This document shows, one piece after another, positions 7,848 through 13,777 of a stretch of DNA of 26,616 nucleotides. The position numbers and the translations under genes are program-made. This DNA comes from CAZKTO01 sp964555685. Lineage in GTDB: Bacteria; Chloroflexota; Dehalococcoidia; SHYB01. The stretch covers positions 1 to 26,616 of the forward strand of contig CAZKTO010000039.1 of the NCBI GenBank assembly GCA_964555685.1. The letters run 5' to 3'. The notes beneath the pieces were generated by a model, which was given only the letters and a program-made list of their open reading frames with translations, was not told the DNA's origin and ran no database searches. Within the stretch, counting starts at the first letter, position 1; every line of letters begins with the position of its first letter.

Positions 7848-8004
7848 TCGTCACCCCTCGCCGGTCTTCAGGTACAGTGCTGATACTTTATCCCAGTCCA
7901 CCACTTCAGCTTGCTCTCGGAGCATGCAGTGTGGGCTATTCCTTAGCGGGGAGAGGGGACGAGCGGGCAACGAACCGAAGAGCACAATGGCATACGAGTC
8001 TCCT
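7848..8004 (-). other. AT-richer spacer with a 24-codon open frame
   Basis: Between comEA and the phosphatase-like gene. A minus-strand frame from ATG 7925 to TGA 7851 encodes 24 residues beginning MLREQAEVVDWDKV and ends three bases before the next start. It is not recognised. It may be the tail of a gene brought in with the phosphatase-like gene, or chance. Its composition matches the phosphatase gene rather than comEA. Confidence 0.25.
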
Positions 8005-8565
8005 TCAGCGCACCGAGACCAGAGACCGCAGCCGCTCCAGCGTCGCCGGGCCGATCCCCTCGACGGCGAGCAGGTCTTCGATCCGCCGGAGGGCGCCGTT
8101 CCGCTCGCGCCAGGCCACGATGGCGGCCGCGCGCACCGGTCCGATGCCTGGCAGGCGCTCCAGCTCGGCTGCGCTGGCGGTGTTGACGTTGATCGTCTGC
8201 CGCGCCGGGGCTGGGCCCTCCGGCGGTGGCGACGCATCGCCGGCCCGGGGCACGTGGATGTGGTCGCCATCGGCCACCGGCGCGGCCAGGTTCACCCGCG
8301 CCCGGTCGGCGTCGGCGGCGAGCCCGCCGGCGAGAGCGATGACGTCGGCCGCCCGGTCGCCCTCTCGCAGGCTGTAGAGGCCCTCGCGGCCCACGGCGCC
8401 GGTGACGTAGACGAGGGCCTGGGGTTGCGGCGTGGGCGTCGGCAGGAGGATTTCGAGGCTATCGCTGGGGCCGGCGGCGCGCAGGGCCAGGAGCGCGAGC
8501 CCGGCGCCCAGGAGGGCGAGGAGGAGGGCCACGACCGCCAGGCGGTAGAGGGCGGGGCGGGTCAT
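8005..8565 (-). CDS. comEA: ComEA-family helix-hairpin-helix DNA-binding protein
   Basis: Membrane-anchored DNA receptor that passes incoming double-stranded DNA to the ComEC channel. The 186 residues contain an N-terminal membrane anchor (about 8-32), a Pro/Thr linker, an SLBB domain (about 50-108, beginning LVYVTGAVGREGLYSL), a second Pro-rich linker, and a C-terminal double helix-hairpin-helix. The last has INVNTASAAELERLPGIGP and RIEDLLAVEGIGPATLERL. This is the full-length Gram-positive-like ComEA plan. The start is ATG at 8563-8565; no strong Shine-Dalgarno is visible. Together with comEC it implies a DNA-uptake capability, though pilus genes are not in this window. Confidence 0.92.
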   Translation of the reverse strand: MTRPALYRLAVVALLLALLGAGLALLALRAAGPSDSLEILLPTPTPQPQALVYVTGAVGREGLYSLREGDRAADVIALAGGLAADADRARVNLAAPVADGDHIHVPRAGDASPPPEGPAPARQTINVNTASAAELERLPGIGPVRAAAIVAWRERNGALRRIEDLLAVEGIGPATLERLRSLVSVR

Positions 8566-8601
8566 GGTGGATCAGCGCGCAGAACAGGCTCTGGCGGCGC
8601 C

Positions 8602-8629
8602 GCAGGGGCGACCGGCCGGTCGCCCCTGC
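8602..8629. repeat. 28-bp perfect palindrome
   Basis: GCAGGGGCGACCGG followed immediately by its exact reverse complement, with no spacer. It sits 37 bases upstream of comEA in the gap to the amidohydrolase gene. The core GGGGCGACCGGCCGG is of the AGGGGC...GCCCCT type also seen at 20192 and 22207. Confidence 0.85.
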
Positions 8630-8658
8630 CGTCCCATGAAGCCGTTGGCTGGTCCTTA

Positions 8659-8681
8659 TCCTCCCCCGCAACGGGGGAGGA
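8659..8681. repeat. Hairpin repeat TCCTCCCCCG/CGGGGGAGGA
   Basis: A ten-base stem with loop CAA. It is closely similar to the hairpin carried inside the luxE coding sequence (11482-11504). It could stop transcription of the upstream amidohydrolase gene, but there is no T-run. Confidence 0.65.
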
Positions 8682-8773
8682 AGGTCGCGCAGCCCGCATT
8701 TTCGCAGCGATGACACGCCTGTTGCGGGCGTGGAACGCTCTGTGCCTTTGCGTCGTTGTGGTGAACTCTTCCC

Positions 8774-10492
8774 CTAGCGAGCCATGTCGTAGCTGCGCAG
8801 GAGCTTGCCCGGGAGCGCGCCGGTGGCGATGTTCTCTTCGAAGGTCACGACGCCGTTGACGATGGTGTAGCGGTAGCCCTTGGCCTTCTGGATGAGCCGC
8901 CGCTCGCCGCCGGGGAAGTCGGTGGCGTACTGGGGCTCGCCGCCGATGAGGCCGATCTCGTCGAGGTCGTAGACGATGACGTCGGCGGCCATGCCCTCGC
9001 GCAGGATGCCGCGGTCGCGGAAGCCGGCGATCCACGCGGGCAGGGCGCTCATCTTGTACGCCGCGTCCTCGACGCTCATGATGCGCCGGTCGCGGACCCA
9101 GTGGCAGAGGAAGTGGGTGGGCCAGGTGCTGGCCGCCTGGTAGCGGGTGTGGGCCCCGCCGTCGGACAGGGAGATGTGGGTGGCCGGGTGCTTGAGGATT
9201 TCCTCGCGGGCGACATGGAGCATCTGCGCGGCGAAGAGGGTCTTGAGGTTGTCGGCCACGGCGAGGTCGAGGAAGGCGTCCACGGGGTGCTTGCCCTCGC
9301 GCTGGGCGATCTGAGCGACGGTGTGGCCCTCGTACCGGTGGTTGCGCTCCTCGGACACCTCGAGGACCTTGTAGCCAGCCCAAGCCTCGGCGCTGCCGCG
9401 GCCCGCGGCGTCCGCATCCGCTTTGAGGCCGGGTCGGCGAGCGGGGTCGGCCAGCTTGGCCTTGCGCTCCTCGACGCCACCCAACGTGGCCTGGAGCCAG
9501 TGGGGCATCGTATCGAACATGTTGTAGTCTTCCATGGTGAACTTCTGGCTGATGTCCACCGCCATGGCCTGGGCGTACATGGGCAGGCCGCGCCGGTGCA
9601 CCTCTTCGAGCCAGCGGAGCTGCTCCTGGTGTACCTCCGGGCGCCCCGCGACCTGGTGGACGATGCTCCAGTGGAGGGGCCGGCCGCTGAGCTCCATCAT
9701 GCGGAGCAGCATGTCGCGGTCCTTGTTGGCGCCCATGCGGTCGGGAATATCGCGCGTCCAGCCGATGTGGCCGACGCCGAACTCGCGCAGGATCTCGCAG
9801 AGGGCGTAGAACTCCTCGTCGGCGGCGACCTGGGTCGGCAGGTAGGCCCCGTCGCCGGGCCGGTCCTCCAGGGACTTATCGGCGGAGAAGCCGAAGGCGC
9901 CGGCCTTCATGGCCTCGGAGAAGAGCCGCTTGATCTGGGTCTGCTCCGCATCGGTCAGCTTGGGGCGGCTGCGGGAGTCCTTGACGCCCATGGCGTAGGC
10001 CCGCGCCGGCGAGTAGGGGAAGAGGGAGGCGATGTTGAGCCCGAGCCCCTGCCGGTCCAGGCTGTCCAGATACTGGGGGAAGGTCTCCCAGTCCCAGCGC
10101 ATGCCCTTGCGCATGGAGGCCATGGGGATCGCCTCGATGCGGCACATCATCTCCATGGCGGCCTCGCGGTCCTTGGGATAGCAGGGAGCGAAGCCGAAGC
10201 CGCACTGGCCGATGGTGAGGGAGGTGACGCCGTGCCAGCCGGAGAGGGAGCAGTAGGGGTCCCAGTTGACCTGGGCGTCGTAGTGGCAGTGGAGATCGAT
10301 GGCGCCGGGCGCGACGTAGCAGCCGCTGGCGTCCAGCTCCTTGCGAGCCTCTCCCGCGAGGCCGCCGCTGATCTTGGCGATCTTGCCGTCCTTGATAGCG
10401 ACGTCGGCCTTGTAGGCCGGCAGGCGCGTCCCGTCGACGACGGTGCCGCCGCGGATCACGAGATCGTACTCAGGCNNNNNNNNNNCAGGCAT
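8774..10492 (-). CDS. D-aminoacylase-like amidohydrolase (N-acyl-D-amino-acid deacylase family)
   Basis: Metal-dependent hydrolase of the amidohydrolase-3/D-aminoacylase group, expected to cleave an N-acyl or similar amide bond; the substrate is unknown. The N-terminal strand reads PEYDLVIRGGTVVDG. The metal motif HCHYDAQVNWDP starts at residue 68 as numbered here. GVTSLTIGQCGFGFAPC carries the Cys that ligates metal in D-aminoacylase. SLSDGGAHT (the late metal/catalytic region) and GILREGMAADVIVYD (the C-terminal composite domain) complete the family pattern. The 572-codon count includes codons through a run of ten Ns at 10476-10485. The real start is probably MPEYDLVIRGG (see the gap entry). 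It is transcribed divergently from luxE. Confidence 0.88.
   Translation of the reverse strand: MPXXXXPEYDLVIRGGTVVDGTRLPAYKADVAIKDGKIAKISGGLAGEARKELDASGCYVAPGAIDLHCHYDAQVNWDPYCSLSGWHGVTSLTIGQCGFGFAPCYPKDREAAMEMMCRIEAIPMASMRKGMRWDWETFPQYLDSLDRQGLGLNIASLFPYSPARAYAMGVKDSRSRPKLTDAEQTQIKRLFSEAMKAGAFGFSADKSLEDRPGDGAYLPTQVAADEEFYALCEILREFGVGHIGWTRDIPDRMGANKDRDMLLRMMELSGRPLHWSIVHQVAGRPEVHQEQLRWLEEVHRRGLPMYAQAMAVDISQKFTMEDYNMFDTMPHWLQATLGGVEERKAKLADPARRPGLKADADAAGRGSAEAWAGYKVLEVSEERNHRYEGHTVAQIAQREGKHPVDAFLDLAVADNLKTLFAAQMLHVAREEILKHPATHISLSDGGAHTRYQAASTWPTHFLCHWVRDRRIMSVEDAAYKMSALPAWIAGFRDRGILREGMAADVIVYDLDEIGLIGGEPQYATDFPGGERRLIQKAKGYRYTIVNGVVTFEENIATGALPGKLLRSYDMAR
10476..10485. other. Ten-N assembly gap within the 5' end of a gene
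   Basis: The Ns are flanked on both sides by CAGGC. Collapsing the two CAGGC copies into one gives an uninterrupted minus-strand start ATGCCTGAGTACGATCTC (MPEYDL), the expected beginning for this family. The gap is therefore likely an artificial scaffold join, with no missing sequence and no 15 extra bases. Confidence 0.8.
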
Positions 10493-10618
10493 AGCGCACC
10501 CCCTAAGCTCTGTGGGCTCCTCTTACAAATCGGCCCTATTTTGCGCTATCGTGATGGGGGAGTCAATCGGACGCCCGGCCCCTGGGGCCGGCGTCCGATG
10601 ATCTGGCGCGAGGGATCG

Positions 10619-11890
10619 ATGGGAGCCGACGCCGAGACACGCCGTCTGACCGAATTGCTGCTGGCGTTCATGGCCGAGGGCATGGAGCCGCCGCCGGACG
10701 ACGCCCGCTTCAATCGCCTGGCCCTGGAGGTCTTCGCCTATCAGTTCGAGCGCAACGCCCCCTACCGCGCCTACTGCCAGCATCGCGGCTTCACCTCCTC
10801 GTCCGTGACCCATTGGACCGCGATCCCGGCGGTGCCCACCGCGGCGTTCAAGGAGCTGCCCATCGCCTGCTTCCCCATCCAGGAGGCCGTGGCCATCTAT
10901 CGCTCCAGCGGCACCACCGGCTCCAAGCGCAGCGAGCACTATCTCCCGACCCTCGAGCTGTACGAGGCGTCCCTCAAGCCCAACTTCGCTGCCCACGTCC
11001 TGCCCGATGGCGGGCCCATCCGCATGGTCATCCTCGCACCGCCGCCGCGTCTCATGCCCCACTCGTCCCTGGCGCACATGCTGGAGGTGGTCCGAAAGGA
11101 GTGGGGCGCGCCCGGGAGCGGCTACCTCGTCGACGAGGGTGGCCTGCAGAAGCATCAGGCGGCGGCGGCCCTGCGAGAGGCCCAGCGCTCCGGGGAGTCC
11201 CTCTGCCTCCTGGGCGCCGCCTTCGCCTTCGTCCACCTGCTGGACTTCTGTCACGAGCGGGGCATGCGCTTCCAGCTGCCGCCGGGGAGCCGGATCATGG
11301 ACACGGGCGGCTACAAGGGCCGCTCCCGCGAGGTGCCCAAGGAGGAGCTCTACCGCACGTACGGCTGGGTCTTGGGCGTGCCGGAGAGCCACGTGGTCAA
11401 CGAGTACGGCATGACGGAGATGGGGAGCCAGTTCTACGACAACGTCCTGCGCGACGCCGTGCGCGGTCCTGGGACTTCTTCCCCTCCCCCGTCGAGGGGG
11501 AGGGCTAGGGTGGGGGTGCGATACAAGCGGGCGCCGCCGTGGGCGCGCCCGCTTGTGGTCGACCCAGAGACGCTGGAGCCGCTGCCGGCTGGGAAGGCGG
11601 GCCTGCTGCGGCACTACGACCTGGCGAACCTGGGCTCCGTCATGGCCGTGCAGACGGACGACCTGGGCGTGATGTCCTTCGCTTCCCGCCACGCTTCCCG
11701 CCACGCTTCGCTCGCGGCTTCGGCTCAGGGTGCGGCTTCGGCTCAGGGCGCGGCTTCGGCTCAGGACGAGCGGAGCGGCTTCGAGGTCCTGGGCCGGGCA
11801 TCGGGCGCCGAGGCCCGCGGCTGCTCGATAGCTATCGATGAGCTGCTGTCCGGGCCCGCTCGCCCTTCGCACCCCGACAGGCCGGGGTGA
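10619..11890 (+). CDS. luxE: LuxE-like acyl-protein synthetase with two in-frame repeat insertions
   Basis: An acyl-protein synthetase of the LuxE family. LuxE activates a fatty acid with ATP and passes the acyl group to a reductase, LuxC, for conversion to aldehyde. IYRSSGTTGSK (about 93-103) is the ATP/phosphate-binding motif. NEYGMTEMGSQFYD (about 261-274), LPAGKAGLLRHYDLANLGSV and FEVLGRASGAEARGC follow the family order. From ATG 10619 it has 423 residues, about 50 longer than typical LuxE. The excess lies in two low-complexity segments, about 284-301 and 354-386, which are translated interspersed repeats. Neither breaks the frame. The start has GAGGG nearby; ATG at 10598 is an alternative. 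Its stop overlaps the GTG of luxC by four bases (GTGA). Confidence 0.88.
   Translation: MGADAETRRLTELLLAFMAEGMEPPPDDARFNRLALEVFAYQFERNAPYRAYCQHRGFTSSSVTHWTAIPAVPTAAFKELPIACFPIQEAVAIYRSSGTTGSKRSEHYLPTLELYEASLKPNFAAHVLPDGGPIRMVILAPPPRLMPHSSLAHMLEVVRKEWGAPGSGYLVDEGGLQKHQAAAALREAQRSGESLCLLGAAFAFVHLLDFCHERGMRFQLPPGSRIMDTGGYKGRSREVPKEELYRTYGWVLGVPESHVVNEYGMTEMGSQFYDNVLRDAVRGPGTSSPPPSRGRARVGVRYKRAPPWARPLVVDPETLEPLPAGKAGLLRHYDLANLGSVMAVQTDDLGVMSFASRHASRHASLAASAQGAASAQGAASAQDERSGFEVLGRASGAEARGCSIAIDELLSGPARPSHPDRPG
11470..11520 (+). repeat. Hairpin repeat inserted in frame in luxE
   Basis: CCCTCCCCC (11482-11490), loop GTCGA, GGGGGAGGG (11496-11504), then CTAGGGTGGGGG. It lies between conserved FYDNVLRDAV and KRAPPWARPLVVDPETLE, adding about 18 residues rich in Pro, Ser, Gly and Arg. 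The same hairpin type is intergenic at 1169 and 8659. Confidence 0.75.
11675..11778 (+). repeat. CGCTTCGCTCGCGGCTTCGG repeat, amplified in frame in luxE
   Basis: GCGGCTTCGGCTCAGG occurs three times with an exact 18-base period (11714-11729, 11732-11747, 11750-11765). It is preceded by CGCTTCCCGCCA units with a 12-base period. The translation is ASRHAS...AASAQG repeats of six residues. Intergenic copies with the same start CCGCCACGCTTCGCTCGCGG lie near 2290 and 20143. The insert separates TDDLGVMS from GFEVLGRA, which should be nearly adjacent. Confidence 0.85.
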
Positions 11891-13299
11891 GCGGCCCCAT
11901 GGGCGTCACCGCGTATCATCTGCCGGGGGTCGAGCCGCGGACGTTCGCCGAGCTCACCTTTGGGGATGCGGCGAGGCCCCTTCGCCTGCGCGTGCCCGCC
12001 GCCACGCCCGAGCTCATCGCCCAGGCCGCCGCATGCGTGACCGAGGCCCGCGACGCCCGCCTGGCGAAGCTGCCCGTCGCCCGCATCGTGGACGCCGTCG
12101 ACGCCGCCATCGCGCGCTGGATGGACCCGGCGTACGACCTCCGCCGCGCGGCGGAGGAGCTGCTCCCGGCGGTCACCGGCTACTCGCGGCCCATGGTGGC
12201 GTACGGGCTGCCCAAGCTCCTTGAGCCCCTTCGCCGGCATGGGCTGATGGCGCTGCTGCGGGCGGAGGGACTGGATGGCCCTCACCCCCTGCGCCCCCTC
12301 TCCGGCCCGGAGAGGGGGTTGGGGGAGAGGGCAGGCCCCCGTCTGACAACCATCGTGCTGGCGGGGAACATCCCCGCCGTCGCCGTCGAGAGCGTCGTCC
12401 ACGCGCTCCTCGTCAAGTCGGCCTGCCTGGTCAAGGCGTCGTCGCGCGACCCGCTGTTTCCGGCGCTCTTCGCCCAGTCGCTGGCGGAGGCGGACCCGGA
12501 GGTCGGCAGCGCCGTGGCGGCGCTCTGGTGGAAGGGCGGCAGCGAAGGACTGGACCGGGCCGCCCTCGGACGAGCCGAGGCCGTCATCGCCTACGGCGGC
12601 GCCGGCGCCATCGATGGGCTGCGGCGGCTGGCTCCTCCCGCGGCGGCGAAGCGCTTCGTCGCCTACGGGCCCCGGATCAGCTTCGCCGCCGTCGCCCGCG
12701 AGGCGCTGCGCCGCGACGCTCTCGCTGACCTTTCGGCCCGCGCCGCCTGGGACGTCTCGCTCTTCGACCAGCAGGGCTGCGTCTCGCCGCATGCGATCTT
12801 CGTCGAACGCGGCGGAGAGGCGAGCCCCCTGGAGTTCGCCCAAGCCCTCGCCACGGCCATGGCCGATTTCGAGCGGCGCCTGCCCAGGGGACACATCAGC
12901 GTGAGCGACGCGGCCCGCATCCAGCAGACGCGCGGGGCGTGGGCGATGCGCCAGGCGGCCCGTCATGGTGTGGCGCTCTTCGAGAGCGCGGGCTCGACGG
13001 CCTGGACGGTGGCCTGCGACGAGGCTGCGCGGGAGTTGGCGCCCTCGTGCCTGAACCGCGTGGTGACGGTCGCGCCGGTGGACGATCTGGCGCAGGTGAC
13101 GGACGCCGTACGCGGGATGGGGCGCTATCTCCAGACGTGCGGGCTGGAGGCGCCCGAGGAGCGAACCGGCGCGCTGGTGACGGCGCTATCGCGCCTGGGC
13201 GTCAGCCGGTTCTGCCCTATCGGCCGGATGCAGCACCCGCCGGCGGACTGGCGGCACGACGGGCGCTCGAACCTGCTGCCGCTGCTGGGGTGGGAGTGA
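11887..13299 (+). CDS. luxC: LuxC-like acyl-CoA/acyl-protein reductase with an in-frame repeat
   Basis: An NADPH-dependent acyl reductase of the LuxC family (aldehyde dehydrogenase fold) that reduces activated fatty acyl groups to aldehydes. LAGNIPAVAVESVVHALLVKSACLVKASSRDPLFP (about 158-192) is the nucleotide-binding region. VSLFDQQGCVSPH (about 290-302) carries the catalytic Cys298. RFCPIGRMQHPPADWRHDGR near the C-terminus is also typical. A segment of about 19 residues (about 132-150) is translated from a palindromic repeat at 12283-12336 and is foreign to the family. The frame starts at GTG 11887, overlapping the luxE stop as GTGA. ATG 11899 with GGGGTGA seven bases ahead is an equally good start. 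The overlap implies translational coupling with luxE and a joint reductase complex. Confidence 0.9.
   Translation: MSGPMGVTAYHLPGVEPRTFAELTFGDAARPLRLRVPAATPELIAQAAACVTEARDARLAKLPVARIVDAVDAAIARWMDPAYDLRRAAEELLPAVTGYSRPMVAYGLPKLLEPLRRHGLMALLRAEGLDGPHPLRPLSGPERGLGERAGPRLTTIVLAGNIPAVAVESVVHALLVKSACLVKASSRDPLFPALFAQSLAEADPEVGSAVAALWWKGGSEGLDRAALGRAEAVIAYGGAGAIDGLRRLAPPAAAKRFVAYGPRISFAAVAREALRRDALADLSARAAWDVSLFDQQGCVSPHAIFVERGGEASPLEFAQALATAMADFERRLPRGHISVSDAARIQQTRGAWAMRQAARHGVALFESAGSTAWTVACDEAARELAPSCLNRVVTVAPVDDLAQVTDAVRGMGRYLQTCGLEAPEERTGALVTALSRLGVSRFCPIGRMQHPPADWRHDGRSNLLPLLGWE
12283..12336 (+). repeat. Palindromic repeat inserted in frame in luxC
   Basis: The arms CCCCCTCTCCGG (12294-12305) and CCGGAGAGGGGG (12307-12318) form a 12-base stem, followed by TTGGGGGAGAGGG. 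It nearly matches the intergenic element at 2249-2273. The encoded peptide PHPLRPLSGPERGLGERAG interrupts the region just before the conserved LAGNIPA motif. Confidence 0.85.
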
Positions 13300-13303
13300 G
13301 GCT

Positions 13304-13470
13304 ATCTGTCACCCTTCGCTGCGCTCAGGGTCTCGCGGAACGAGGGTCGTTTGCCTTATTCACGAGATTCTTCGCGGAGTTTATCCTGAGCCCTTCGACA
13401 GCTCAGGACAGGCTCCGCCGAAGCGCTCAGAATGACAGGAGTGGACGAGCCGCTTCCTCAGGATGACAGG
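13304..13470. repeat. Cluster of CTGTCAT/CTCAG interspersed repeats
   Basis: The gap between convergent luxC and hicB. It contains CTGTCACCCTTCGCTGCGCTCAGGG (13307-13331, written here as a class), GAGCCCTTCGACAGCTCAGG ACAGGCTC (13388-13415), CGCTCAGAATGACAGG (13424-13439) and CCTCAGGATGACAGGG (13456-13471). The last copy overlaps the 3' end of hicB and supplies its stop codon. No gene is seen in 13300-13457. Confidence 0.7.
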
Positions 13471-13667
13471 GCGGCGGGCAGAGGGTCTCCATGCTCACGG
13501 TAGGACTCAATGAAGGCCGTGGCAACGCTTTGCAGGTTCTCTAGCGATTGCGCCGCCGTGTCGCCCCAGGCGCGGCAGCCGGGAAGGTCAAGTCCCTCCG
13601 CGAGGTACTTGCCTTCGGTGTCCTCACTGGGCTCGTGAAGGACAAAGCGGAGTTTGTAGAGCTTCAT
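13458..13667 (-). CDS. Orphan HicB-like antitoxin domain protein
   Basis: A 69-residue protein with the HicB partial RNase H-like fold: KLRFVLHEPSEDTEGKYLAEGLDLPGCRAWGDTAAQSLENLQSVATAFIE matches the pattern y.v.l...eeGg y.A....LPGc.t.GdT.eEAl.n..ea. HicB proteins neutralise the mRNA-cleaving HicA toxin and often repress their own operon. No C-terminal DNA-binding domain is present, and no HicA-like frame is visible on either side (13300-13457 or 13668-13777). It is therefore a solitary copy: a remnant, or a protein with another role. The last residues, LSS plus stop, are encoded by an interspersed repeat (CTGTCATCCTGA on the minus strand). The start is ATG at 13667. Confidence 0.75.
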   Translation of the reverse strand: MKLYKLRFVLHEPSEDTEGKYLAEGLDLPGCRAWGDTAAQSLENLQSVATAFIESYREHGDPLPAALSS

Positions 13668-13777
13668 AGCGCCTGCCTTCAGCTTGGACTATAGTTCCGC
13701 CGCCCCAGATGCTCTGGTCTGTGCGCTCCCTCAGCATAACAGGTGGGGCGCTTCGATACACCCACACTGGCGGACCC

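Noticed and set aside
9101..10618. Long upstream extension of the luxE frame
   Set aside because: It runs antisense through the amidohydrolase gene and across the N gap, and the translation is not protein-like. LuxE homology begins only after 10619.
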